A stretch of DNA of 64,000 bases from assembly GCA_949289345.1 (NCBI GenBank), contig CASENS010000007.1, forward strand, positions 32,340 through 96,339, written 5' to 3'. The notes under the pieces are model-generated. The model was not told where the DNA came from and did not search any database. It saw nothing but the letters and a program-made list of their open reading frames with translations. Shown here in pieces: positions 1 to 8,128 of this stretch; position 1 is the stretch's first letter, and each line of letters begins with the position of its first letter. A program made the translations under genes and the position numbers. The stretch is from an uncultured Bacteroides sp. (GTDB taxonomy: Bacteria; Bacteroidota; Bacteroidia; Bacteroidales; Bacteroidaceae).

Positions 1-435
1 TACTCTCCTCTGGATCGTGCGCAGAAGCGTCAGGTGTTGGACATCGTGACCAAAGAGTTGCTTACGCCGAAAGGATTGCGTACCTTGAGTCCGAAGAGTG
101 GCGGCTATAATCCGAACTATGTAGGCCCGCAGATACAGCGTGACTATGCTTACCATCAAGGAACGGCATGGCCTTGGCTGATGGGCTTCTACATGGAGGC
201 CTACCTGCGCATGTACAAGATGAGCGGCATTTCGTTTGTGGAAAGGCATCTTATCGGGATGGAAGACGAGATGAGCCGTCATTGCATTTCTACGTTGCCC
301 GAATTGTTTGACGGCAATCCGCCGTTTACAGGACGGGGCGCTGTTTCGTTCGCCATGAATGTGGCCGAGATTTTGCGCATCTTGAAGTTATTGGATAAAT
401 ACGAACGTGCATTAAAGGAGGAGGAACGGAAATGA
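1..435 (+). CDS. Glycogen debranching enzyme, C-terminal end (partial)
   Basis: The gene enters from the left edge already in frame, so only the last 144 codons are visible. The reading contains QIQRDYAYHQGTAWPWLMG; the GTAWPWL block is typical of the amylo-alpha-1,6-glucosidase C-terminal (alpha/alpha barrel, GDE_C) domain, which hydrolyses the alpha-1,6 branch point of glycogen. The stop codon overlaps the next start (ATGA at 432-435), so translation is probably coupled to the glycosyltransferase that follows. With that gene and the GH57 gene it forms a glycogen/alpha-glucan operon common in Bacteroidales. The family assignment rests on this short segment and on the neighbours. Confidence 0.82.
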   Translation, partial: YSPLDRAQKRQVLDIVTKELLTPKGLRTLSPKSGGYNPNYVGPQIQRDYAYHQGTAWPWLMGFYMEAYLRMYKMSGISFVERHLIGMEDEMSRHCISTLPELFDGNPPFTGRGAVSFAMNVAEILRILKLLDKYERALKEEERK

Positions 436-1700
436 GAGTATTAATGTTTGGTTGGGAGTTCCCCCCCAAGATATATGGAGGTCTGGCGGTCGCTTCGTAT
501 GGCATCACGAAAGGTCTGAGCCAGCAAGGGGATGTGGAGACCATATTCTGCATGCCTAAGCCTGCGGGCAACGAGGAACAGTTCCTTAAAATAGTGGGTA
601 TGAATCAAGTCCCCATTGTCTGGAGGGACGTAAACTATGATTACTTGAAATCGCGCCTCTACGGACAAATGACGCCGGAGGACTATTACGCTTATCGTGA
701 CCACATCTATGCGGATTTCTCGTACATGCATGTCAACGATTTGGGCTGCATGGAGTTTGCCGGCGGTTATCCGGGTAACCTGCACGATGAAATCAACAAC
801 TTTTCCGTGATAGCCGGTGTCGTTGCCCGCAAGGAACAGTTTGACATCATTCATGCTCACGACTGGCTGACTTATCCGGCAGGCGTACATGCCAAGCTGG
901 TGAGTGGCAAACCGCTGTGCATACACGTGCATGCCACCGACTTCGACCGCTCGCGCGGTAAAGTCAACCCGACGGTTTATTCCATTGAGAAGAACGGTAT
1001 GGACTATGCGGACTGCATCATGTGCGTGTCCGAGCTGACCCGCCGTACGGTTATCAACGAGTATCATCAGGACCCGCGCAAAGTGTTTGCCGTACACAAT
1101 GCGGTGTATCCGCTTTCACAGGAATTGCAGGACATACCCCGTCCTGATCACTCCAAGGAGAAAATCGTGACTTTCCTGGGACGCATCACGATGCAAAAGG
1201 GACCGGAATATTTCGTGGAGGCTGCGGCAATGGTGCTCAGGCGCACACGCAACATCCGTTTCGTCATGGCCGGTTCGGGCGATATGCTGGACGGCATGAT
1301 TAACATGGTGGCCGACCGTGGCATTGCCGACCGTTTCCATTTCCCGGGATTCATGAAAGGCCGGCAAGTGTACGAGGTGTATAAGGACAGTGATGTGTTT
1401 GTGATGCCTTCCGTCTCAGAGCCTTTCGGTATAGCCCCGTTGGAGGCCATGCAGTGCGGCACGCCTTCCATCATCTCCAAGCAGTCGGGGTGTGGTGAAA
1501 TACTGGACAAGGTCATCAAGACCGACTACTGGGATATTCATGCCATGGCCGACGCCATCCACTCCATCTGCACCAATCCCTCCCTGTTCCATTACTTGCA
1601 GGAAGAAGGAAAGAAGGAGGTGGACGGCATTACGTGGGAGAAAGTAGGCCTGAAGGTTCGCGGACTATATGAGAATGTATTAAGAAATTATGGTAGATAA
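432..1700 (+). CDS. Glycogen synthase-like glycosyltransferase (GT-B fold)
   Basis: A 422-residue cytoplasmic GT-B glycosyltransferase. It begins MRVLMFGWEFPPKIYGGLA, the N-terminal glycine-rich donor/acceptor loop seen in starch/glycogen synthases and GT4 enzymes. The C-terminal nucleotide-sugar site shows the E-x7-E motif in EPFGIAPLEAMQCGTP. The likely role is elongation of alpha-1,4-glucan from a nucleotide-glucose donor, supported by the flanking debranching enzyme and GH57 genes. Translation starts inside the stop codon of the upstream gene. It is shorter than classical GlgA (about 475 residues) and could be assigned to GT4 rather than GT5, so donor specificity (ADP- or UDP-glucose) is not decided here. 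Confidence 0.85.
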   Translation: MRVLMFGWEFPPKIYGGLAVASYGITKGLSQQGDVETIFCMPKPAGNEEQFLKIVGMNQVPIVWRDVNYDYLKSRLYGQMTPEDYYAYRDHIYADFSYMHVNDLGCMEFAGGYPGNLHDEINNFSVIAGVVARKEQFDIIHAHDWLTYPAGVHAKLVSGKPLCIHVHATDFDRSRGKVNPTVYSIEKNGMDYADCIMCVSELTRRTVINEYHQDPRKVFAVHNAVYPLSQELQDIPRPDHSKEKIVTFLGRITMQKGPEYFVEAAAMVLRRTRNIRFVMAGSGDMLDGMINMVADRGIADRFHFPGFMKGRQVYEVYKDSDVFVMPSVSEPFGIAPLEAMQCGTPSIISKQSGCGEILDKVIKTDYWDIHAMADAIHSICTNPSLFHYLQEEGKKEVDGITWEKVGLKVRGLYENVLRNYGR

Positions 1701-1718
1701 ACAAAATACGAATAGGAA

Positions 1719-3098
1719 ATGAGAACGATTTGTCTTTATTTTGAAATACACCAGATTATTCATCTGAAACGTTATCGTTTCTTTGACATAGGCAACGACC
1801 ACTATTATTATGACGACTATGCCAATGAAACCACCATCAACGATGTGGCGGAAAACTCCTATATTCCGTCACTGAATGCGCTCATCAGCATGGTGAAAGA
1901 TTCCGGCGGCGCGTTCAAGGTCGCTTTGTCCATTTCGGGCGTGGCTTTGGAACAACTTGAGATTTATGCCCCTACAGTGATTGACCTGCTGCACCAGCTC
2001 AACGACACGGGTTGCTGTGAGTTCCTGGCCGAGCCTTATTCGCACGGTCTTTCCTCATTGGCCAACGAAGAGTGCTTCAAGGAAGAAGTGATGCGCCAGA
2101 GCGCCAAGATGAAGGAAATGTTCGGCAAGGCACCGAAAGTGTTCCGCAATTCCAGTTTGATTTACAACGACGAAATTGGAGCTGTAGTGGCCGACATGGG
2201 CTTCAAAGGCATGCTGACGGAAGGTGCCAAGCATGTGTTGGGCTGGAAGAGTCCTCACTATGTGTACCATTGCAACATGAACCCCAACCTGAAGCTGTTG
2301 TTGCGTGATTACAAGCTGTCGGACGACATCAGCTTGCGTTTCTCCAATTCCGACTGGAGCGAATTCCCGCTCTTTGCCGACAAATACATCAGCTGGATTG
2401 ACGCATTGCCGCAGGAAGAGCAGGTCATCAACATCTTTATGGAACTTTGTGCGCTGGGCAAGTATCAGCCGCTGTCTTCCAACATCCTGGAATTCCTGAA
2501 AGCGCTTCCAGCCTGCGCCAAGGAAAAAGGCATCACCTTCTCCACTCCGACGGAGATTGTCACCAAACTGAAATCCGTATCCCAGTTGGACGTACCCGAC
2601 CCCTTGTCATGGGTGGACGAAGAAAGGGACACCAGCTGCTGGCTGGGCAATGTGATGCAACGCGAAGCCTTCAACAAGCTGTATAGCGTGGGCGAGCGCG
2701 TCCATTTGTGTGACGACCGTCGCATCAAGCAAGACTGGGACTACCTGCAGGCCAGCAACAACTTCCGTTTCATGACCACCAAGCAGTCGTCCCTGACGTT
2801 GTACCGTGGCATTTATGAATCGCCCTACGATGCCTTCACCAACTACATGAACATTTTGGGTGACTTCATCAAACGTGTAGATTCGCTCTATCCGGAGGAC
2901 ATTGACAACGAAGAACTGAACGCCCTGCTGACCACCATCAAGAACCAGGGAGACGAGATTGCCGAGTTGCACAAAGAACTGGACGATGCCAATGCCAAAT
3001 TGGAGAAGCAAGCCAAGAAACTGGCTGCTGCCACCAAGAAAGCCGCCGCGTCAGCCGCCGCCAAGAAAAAAACTGCAAAAAGTACGGAAGAAGCGTAA
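1719..3098 (+). CDS. Glycoside hydrolase family 57 alpha-amylase-like protein
   Basis: A 459-residue protein that opens MRTICLYFEIHQIIHLKRYR and continues with ENSYIPSLNAL, the N-terminal barrel pattern of Bacteroidales GH57 alpha-amylases/glucanotransferases. There is no signal peptide, so it should act in the cytoplasm on glycogen or maltodextrin. The start lies 18 bp after the glycosyltransferase stop, giving a three-gene operon. The last 50 or so residues are a predicted coiled coil followed by a low-complexity lysine/alanine tail, an unusual addition to the catalytic domain that may mediate oligomerisation or binding. Family membership comes from overall pattern recognition; the nucleophile glutamate was not located with certainty. 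Confidence 0.8.
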   Translation: MRTICLYFEIHQIIHLKRYRFFDIGNDHYYYDDYANETTINDVAENSYIPSLNALISMVKDSGGAFKVALSISGVALEQLEIYAPTVIDLLHQLNDTGCCEFLAEPYSHGLSSLANEECFKEEVMRQSAKMKEMFGKAPKVFRNSSLIYNDEIGAVVADMGFKGMLTEGAKHVLGWKSPHYVYHCNMNPNLKLLLRDYKLSDDISLRFSNSDWSEFPLFADKYISWIDALPQEEQVINIFMELCALGKYQPLSSNILEFLKALPACAKEKGITFSTPTEIVTKLKSVSQLDVPDPLSWVDEERDTSCWLGNVMQREAFNKLYSVGERVHLCDDRRIKQDWDYLQASNNFRFMTTKQSSLTLYRGIYESPYDAFTNYMNILGDFIKRVDSLYPEDIDNEELNALLTTIKNQGDEIAELHKELDDANAKLEKQAKKLAAATKKAAASAAAKKKTAKSTEEA

Positions 3099-3136
3099 AG
3101 GTTCTTTGTATTTAAGTTTGTTTTAGTAGTGATAAA

Positions 3137-3184
3137 GAGGGCGTGTCAATGAAGATTTTTTCATGTTGACACGCCCTCATTTTA
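3137..3184 (+). terminator. Strong intrinsic terminator after the glycogen operon
   Basis: A perfect 13-bp inverted repeat (3137-3149 with 3166-3178, arm GAGGGCGTGTCAA) with a 16-nt loop is followed by a T-rich run. It lies 38 bp after the GH57 stop and insulates the operon from the next locus. Confidence 0.85.
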
Positions 3185-3216
3185 TTTTGCTCTTCAAACA
3201 CCAAGAAGAGAAACCA

Positions 3217-3304
3217 TAGGTTGAATGGTCATGTATCCTTGGATAAATGGCAAAATATCCAATAATGCTTGGGCAAGTAACCAATAATACCTTATCTTTG
3301 TCCG
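3217..3304 (+). repeat. Degenerate 22-bp tandem repeat array (locus 1)
   Basis: Four consecutive 22-bp units can be laid out at 3217-3238, 3239-3260, 3261-3282 and 3283-3304. The first three end in TATCC, TATCC and TAACC and carry ATGG or TTGG at matching positions; the fourth keeps only the AATAAT opening. The last two units overlap the promoter of the TPR regulator gene. The reverse complement of 3239-3282 matches 45484-45527 at about 38 of 44 positions. Function is unknown; phased protein binding sites are one possibility. Confidence 0.6.
3268..3300 (+). promoter_or_regulatory. Promoter of the TPR-HTH regulator, apparently leaderless
   Basis: A perfect -7 element TATCTTTG lies at 3293-3300, with a weak CTTGG -33 element at 3268-3272 and 20 bp between. 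The start codon at 3306 is only 5 bp past the -7 element, so the message is probably leaderless or nearly so. Confidence 0.65.
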
Positions 3305-3305
3305 C

Positions 3306-5033
3306 ATGAAGAAACTGCTGGGACTCATCTTGACCCTCTTGGCGCTGCTGGGTGCCTGCACGCCGCACCCCTATCCGCCTTCTTTGCAGACAGCGGACAG
3401 TCTGGCGTCTGCCTGTCCGGACAGTGCCCTTGCTCTGCTTGCCTCGCTTAAGGATGAAATGAACTCTGCCCCCGAAGCCACCCGCATGTATTACCGGTTG
3501 CTCTGTGTCAAGGCGGGCGACAAGGCTTACGTCACCCATACCTCCGACAGCGTCATCCGTTCCGTCCTTCATTATTATATAGGGAAAAATGACAGGCGGC
3601 ACCTTCCTGAAGCCTATTACTATGCCGGACGGGTTTACCGCGACTTGGGGGATGCGCCGCAGGCGTTGGACTGTTTCCAGGAGGCGACGGAATTGTTGGA
3701 AGTAAGTAACGACTATCGTCTGTTGAAGGTCATCTACAGCCAAATGGGAAGATTGTTTCTTTACCAGGATGTGTATGAAGAGGCACTGAAAGCGTTTAAA
3801 AGAAGCTATACATATCAAGTGCTGGCTGGGGATAAGAAAGGGATGATTCTTGATTTGGACCATATTGGTACTGCTTTTATGGCATTGAATAATGCGGATA
3901 GTGCATTAATTTATTACCACAAAGCATATAAATTAGCTTCAGAATTTGGAGAGGAAAGATTTGTTAACCTTACGTTGACTTCCTTATCAGATTTATATAT
4001 CCAATTGGGACAATATGACCAAGCTCAGCATATGTTGCAAGCATTCAATTCTTTAGAATTACAAAGCCCTATGGCTACCTATGTTATGGCTTCTTTATAT
4101 TTGCATAAAGGAGAAATAGACTCTGCTTCCTATTATTACCGGAAATTGCTCTGTTTTGGCGATATAAATTCTAAACAATACGCTCATTGGGGCTTGGCTG
4201 AAATAGCCGATAAACGTTCAGACAGCCGATTGGCTTTGGAACATTTGCGTCAATATAATGCATATACGGACTCCATTCATAAGATTACCCATACCGCAGA
4301 TATTCGCAAAATGCAGTCACTTTATAATTACCAACTGCAAGAAAAAGAAAATCTTCGACTGACGAAAGAAGTGGTTCGTCAAAGGCATTACAAGAATATA
4401 GCAATTTTTGTCTTGCTTTTATTAACTTTTGCTTTTACCGCCTATTATATGTTGCGGAAGTATAGGAAATTCATTCGGATACATCAGCATAAAGAATTCG
4501 TGCGACTTCAGATGGAACAATACCGGAAGACTGATATGTTTATCGAAAAAAATAAGGAAAAAGCTCAATTATTGGATGAAGAAATCCGTAAAACATCCGA
4601 CCCAATCCAACAATCTTTATTTCAAGCTCGTAAAGCATCCCTGCTAAGTCTTAACAATCAAATAGAAACCGAGCGTAAAGAACAAACCTTAGCGGACACA
4701 GCATTGCGGCAATCAGCTATTTATGTCAAATTCATTTCCGCTGCATCTGAAACATGCCCCAAACTCACCTATTCTGATTGGGAAGCATTACGTTTGGAAA
4801 TTGATTGTTGCTATGCAAACTTTATTAATCATTTATATTCCTATTATTCTTTTAGTGAGATAGAATTGAATATCTGTCTCCTATTGAAAATTGGCATTAA
4901 CGTTACTGGGATAGCCCGCTTAACAAACCGTTCTAAATCTGCTATTGTTTCCGCGCGTAAGAGTATGTATCGGAAAGTTTACCACGCAGAAGGAAAACCG
5001 GAACAATGGGATGCTTTCATCCGTTCTTTATAA
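3306..5033 (+). CDS. Membrane-anchored TPR regulator with C-terminal helix-turn-helix
   Basis: A 575-residue protein. Residues 1-20 form a lipoprotein-type signal ending LLGAC. Residues about 25-330 are helical TPR-like repeats expected in the periplasm. A hydrophobic helix lies at about 365-384, then a charged coiled coil at about 390-470. Residues 516-560 (from FSEIELNICLLLKIG) resemble a LuxR-like helix-turn-helix ending in a basic helix. This is the layout of Bacteroidetes one-component membrane regulators that sense outside the cytoplasm and bind DNA inside. It lies just upstream of, and probably controls, the C10 protease operon. The first 400 bp or so are clearly GC-richer than the rest, suggesting a mosaic origin. 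Role and target are inferred from architecture and position. Confidence 0.75.
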   Translation: MKKLLGLILTLLALLGACTPHPYPPSLQTADSLASACPDSALALLASLKDEMNSAPEATRMYYRLLCVKAGDKAYVTHTSDSVIRSVLHYYIGKNDRRHLPEAYYYAGRVYRDLGDAPQALDCFQEATELLEVSNDYRLLKVIYSQMGRLFLYQDVYEEALKAFKRSYTYQVLAGDKKGMILDLDHIGTAFMALNNADSALIYYHKAYKLASEFGEERFVNLTLTSLSDLYIQLGQYDQAQHMLQAFNSLELQSPMATYVMASLYLHKGEIDSASYYYRKLLCFGDINSKQYAHWGLAEIADKRSDSRLALEHLRQYNAYTDSIHKITHTADIRKMQSLYNYQLQEKENLRLTKEVVRQRHYKNIAIFVLLLLTFAFTAYYMLRKYRKFIRIHQHKEFVRLQMEQYRKTDMFIEKNKEKAQLLDEEIRKTSDPIQQSLFQARKASLLSLNNQIETERKEQTLADTALRQSAIYVKFISAASETCPKLTYSDWEALRLEIDCCYANFINHLYSYYSFSEIELNICLLLKIGINVTGIARLTNRSKSAIVSARKSMYRKVYHAEGKPEQWDAFIRSL

Positions 5034-5037
5034 CAAA

Positions 5038-5085
5038 ACCGCATGAAAATCGCACTAAATTAGGCAAACCGCACAAAAACCGCAC
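5038..5085 (+). promoter_or_regulatory. Paired 18-bp direct repeats upstream of the protease operon
   Basis: Two copies of an 18-bp sequence lie at 5038-5055 and 5068-5085. They share the pattern ACCGCA-NN-AAAA-N-CGCAC with three differences, and their starts are 30 bp apart. Each copy holds two CGCA half-sites 11 bp apart, one helical turn. They sit between the regulator gene and the DUF3244/C10 operon, where an activator would bind. A weak -7 candidate, TAATTTCG, lies at 5118-5125 with no clear -33 element, consistent with activator dependence. Confidence 0.55.
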
Positions 5086-5167
5086 AAATATCAAGTAATA
5101 ATTTCAATATATATGTCTAATTTCGCAACGTTCATTTAATAAAATATAACTTTAAAAAAGAAATGAG

Positions 5168-5524
5168 ATGAAACGTTCATTATTATTTATGCTGGTAGGT
5201 ATTCTGTATTTCACTAACTTGTGGGCAGATGGAGTGAAACTTATCCATCTCGATAAAATGAAAGATTTAGATGACCGTATCGGAACCGTAATTCCTACCG
5301 TCAATCAAGAGAACAATGTATTAACCCTGTGCTCCATTTATCCGATAGAAGACATACAGGTGACGGTAACTGATGCTGTGGGGCAGGTCGTCTACGCGGA
5401 AACCATTACACTGTGGGGACAGCAACCCTACGTTGTCATCATTGATAAGACAACGGAAGGTGTTTATACCATCCTGTTAGAATATGAAAAGACAGCATTG
5501 GAAGGCAATTTCGAAATAAACTGA
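5168..5524 (+). CDS. Small secreted DUF3244-like protein
   Basis: A 118-residue protein with a clear signal peptide (MKRSLLFMLVGILYFTNLWA). The rest is beta-rich with the pattern IEDIQVTVTDAVGQVVY, resembling the DUF3244 family of Ig-like Bacteroidales exported proteins. It is the first gene of the operon, 46 bp before the C10 protease gene. Small beta-rich proteins beside C10 proteases can act as inhibitors or chaperones of the protease (the Bfi proteins of B. fragilis are the known case), but this one does not show a sequence feature that proves such a role. Confidence 0.7.
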   Translation: MKRSLLFMLVGILYFTNLWADGVKLIHLDKMKDLDDRIGTVIPTVNQENNVLTLCSIYPIEDIQVTVTDAVGQVVYAETITLWGQQPYVVIIDKTTEGVYTILLEYEKTALEGNFEIN

Positions 5525-5570
5525 TAATCAAATTATCAGGCAAAACTTTTATTAACCTTAAAAAATATAA

Positions 5571-7241
5571 ATGACTATGTTTGGCTTAAAGAATTTTTTT
5601 ATTAGCTTTGCGCTGATTGTTGGTATTGCATCGTGCGAACGCATTGATATGAACGAGGGACTCACTACGGCTGAAATCGAGTCATGGCCCGAGAACGTGA
5701 TACCATTCACCTTTGATGTAAGTTATAACACTGTGAAACACCTGCTTGACGGATATTATAAAGACAAAGAATGGGCTACCATTGAACCGGTCGTAGTTGA
5801 TAATGATACGGTTATGTATCTTGTTGATTTCGAAAAAGATAAAGGATGGGCTGTACTGAGTGCGGACAAGCGTGTCTATCCTATACTGACGGAGCATGAT
5901 ACGGGTAATTTGGATGTAGACAGATTTAATCCAACAATGAGTTTCTGGTTTAGTAGTATGGCCGAGCGTTTGTCATATATCAAAAAGAATTATTTAGGCA
6001 TTCAGGACCCGACGGGCTATTACATTTGGTCTAATGTGGAACGTGACGCTTATCTGACTCCGGAGAAGCAGGCTTATTATGACGAGATGTACCAACGTAT
6101 TCCGCCGGAGCATTACGAATTCGAGCGTGATGAGAAAGGAATGACCCGCCTGTCCATTAAGCCGGAATATATCAGTTATTATGAGGATATTTACGTTTAC
6201 TTGGTAAAGCGGCAGATAGATTTTAGTTATGAAACCGTACCGGGAAAGACCATCTACCACAGTTTGTTACCCACTAAGTGGGGACAAGGAAGTCCGTGGA
6301 GTGACGGGCAGTTCCCGAAAGTGCAAAATGATGAAGGCTCAATGGTTACTCCCCCCGCCGGATGTACAGCCGTAGCTGTGGGGCAGACGCTTTATTCTTT
6401 GCACAATCATATTGGTAAGCCGAACGGACTTTATCATACAGTTTCCTATTATGGAAATATATATGATGAGGATAATCACGATGTTCATTTCAGTCGAGGT
6501 AATTATGTGGAGAATTCCCCTCTGTGGGACGAGATGCCGTTAGACAATGAAAGCGGAACCGCAGACCAATATCGTATTGTAGGAGACTTCCTTGAGGACA
6601 TCGGTTACCGTGTAGGCATGAAATACGCTTATGATGGAAGTGGGGCGACACCGACTCCCGAACATTTCGCCACTTGGGGCATTACCGCTGAAAAAGAGGC
6701 TTTTTCTTCCACCAAAGCCATGGAGCAGGTCAAGAACGGCAAAGTGGTTCTAATGACAGGTTATGAAAATAAAGACGAAACCGGAGTTTGGCCTTTTAAG
6801 AAAACGGTGTATAAGGATGGGCATACATGGGTGGCTGACGGATACAGGGAAGAAGTGGTTCGGTATACCCGTGTTTATCAGTGGGAATTGGTGTGTTTGT
6901 GCCCTCAAGAAGTAGGTTCGGACTATTATAGCCCCTATTATCCTTGCGAAGGAGATCCCTACTATGTGGAATTTCCGAATGATGACCCGTTGGACTATTG
7001 CGGTCGTCCTTGTGATGAGTCGGTACAAGTGGGCGACCCAGTGACGCATGAAGGCTGGGAGATTGATTGGGTATGTGAGCATTATCCCACTCAAATTGAA
7101 ACAGAATACAAAGATGAACTCAACTATACATTGACTATGAATTGGGGATGGGATAGTAGTTACGACGGAGCCTATCTTAATTTTACTCCCGGAGCTCATA
7201 ATTATCAGTATAAACTGGAAATGATTTATAACTTCCGATGA
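5571..7241 (+). CDS. C10 (streptopain-like) cysteine protease lipoprotein
   Basis: A 556-residue pre-pro-protease. The N-terminus has a lipobox (VGIASC, residues about 17-22), so it is probably anchored in the outer membrane. A Spi-like prodomain follows. The mature domain begins near residue 225 (LLPTKWGQGSPWSDG) and holds the nucleophile Cys265 in PPAGCTAVAVGQ, the catalytic His418 in DGHTWVADGY, and the oxyanion/structural NWGW at 524-527, all in the order expected for family C10. Start codons at 5571 and 5577 are both possible. An unusually long aromatic and cysteine-containing loop (about residues 440-510) sits between His418 and the NWGW segment. Downstream genes encode two lipoproteins and a TonB receptor, so peptide release and uptake may be coupled. 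Confidence 0.9.
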   Translation: MTMFGLKNFFISFALIVGIASCERIDMNEGLTTAEIESWPENVIPFTFDVSYNTVKHLLDGYYKDKEWATIEPVVVDNDTVMYLVDFEKDKGWAVLSADKRVYPILTEHDTGNLDVDRFNPTMSFWFSSMAERLSYIKKNYLGIQDPTGYYIWSNVERDAYLTPEKQAYYDEMYQRIPPEHYEFERDEKGMTRLSIKPEYISYYEDIYVYLVKRQIDFSYETVPGKTIYHSLLPTKWGQGSPWSDGQFPKVQNDEGSMVTPPAGCTAVAVGQTLYSLHNHIGKPNGLYHTVSYYGNIYDEDNHDVHFSRGNYVENSPLWDEMPLDNESGTADQYRIVGDFLEDIGYRVGMKYAYDGSGATPTPEHFATWGITAEKEAFSSTKAMEQVKNGKVVLMTGYENKDETGVWPFKKTVYKDGHTWVADGYREEVVRYTRVYQWELVCLCPQEVGSDYYSPYYPCEGDPYYVEFPNDDPLDYCGRPCDESVQVGDPVTHEGWEIDWVCEHYPTQIETEYKDELNYTLTMNWGWDSSYDGAYLNFTPGAHNYQYKLEMIYNFR

Positions 7242-7273
7242 ATTTCTAACAATAACCTAAAATAATATGTACC

Positions 7274-8128
7274 ATGAAACTCAAATCGTTTGTCCCGTTT
7301 CTCTTATTATTTCCGCTTCTGTTTACTGCTTGCGATGAAAACAGCGAGAGAAAAGGTAATTATATGTTCTTTTTTTACCCACGTGAAGTCAAATATATGT
7401 GGAGTGATTATGTAGCCTTGGAAGAGGTAATATATAAAGGGGAGTTTGCCGGTTATTGGTGTGACGAGAATTTTGATGGAGGCAGCTATCCGGCCGACTT
7501 AATAATGCCAGCTTTGTACACCAGCAACTTTCGGTATGATACACTGAAGGTGGAGAATGCGTTCACAGACCCGGAAGATATTGAAAGTCATAAAGATAAC
7601 TGGCCTCCTTTGTTGACACACAAAAAACCATTGGAGCATTTTCAATCTAATTTTATAAACCAACTTACGGATGAAGGTGACCCACTGCTTGAGATGCGGC
7701 TGAAAGACAGTTATGACCGGTATCACACCCGTGACTCCGAATGGTCTGCACCACCTGTAGACCAGGATTACCGCCTTACGGAAATCCGGCAGTTGACCAT
7801 CACCTGCAACCATACGCTGTTTGGCTTGGCACCCGGACAATCCTTGAACGATTATTTCAACATTTACAGTATGGATCCTGCGTGCATCATAGCGGGAAAC
7901 GGCAATATTGTGGCAGACCATCGTCAGACGGCGGCAATGATAAAAGATGGGTTGAGCATCGACGAGTGGCTGAGTTACCGCCCGCGCTCTGCTGCTTATT
8001 TCTATTTCCGCCTGCATACATTGCCTCCGGAACTTCCGGTGAATGATGTCGTGTTCAGTTTTGCCATGGAGACTGTTGACGGAGAGCTGCTGGAATGTAG
8101 CGGACGTCCTGTCACTTTAACCAAATGA
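7274..8128 (+). CDS. Hypothetical lipoprotein of the C10/TonB operon
   Basis: A 284-residue protein with a lipoprotein signal (LLLFPLLFTACDEN, lipidated Cys near residue 20). The rest contains no motif I can assign with confidence; it may belong to the DUF5034 group of Bacteroides lipoproteins. It lies 32 bp after the protease gene, and its stop overlaps the start of the DUF4249 gene (ATGA at 8125-8128), indicating coupled translation. A surface-exposed accessory or substrate-binding role is suggested only by location. Confidence 0.65.
   Translation: MKLKSFVPFLLLFPLLFTACDENSERKGNYMFFFYPREVKYMWSDYVALEEVIYKGEFAGYWCDENFDGGSYPADLIMPALYTSNFRYDTLKVENAFTDPEDIESHKDNWPPLLTHKKPLEHFQSNFINQLTDEGDPLLEMRLKDSYDRYHTRDSEWSAPPVDQDYRLTEIRQLTITCNHTLFGLAPGQSLNDYFNIYSMDPACIIAGNGNIVADHRQTAAMIKDGLSIDEWLSYRPRSAAYFYFRLHTLPPELPVNDVVFSFAMETVDGELLECSGRPVTLTK

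Noticed and set aside
3217-3304. CRISPR-like interpretation of the 22-bp arrays
   Set aside because: Units are contiguous, degenerate and lack unique spacers of constant length; no cas genes are present in the window.
3177-3863. 228-codon minus-strand frame overlapping the terminator and regulator start
   Set aside because: It would run through a perfect terminator hairpin and the promoter/array; composition is not protein-like.
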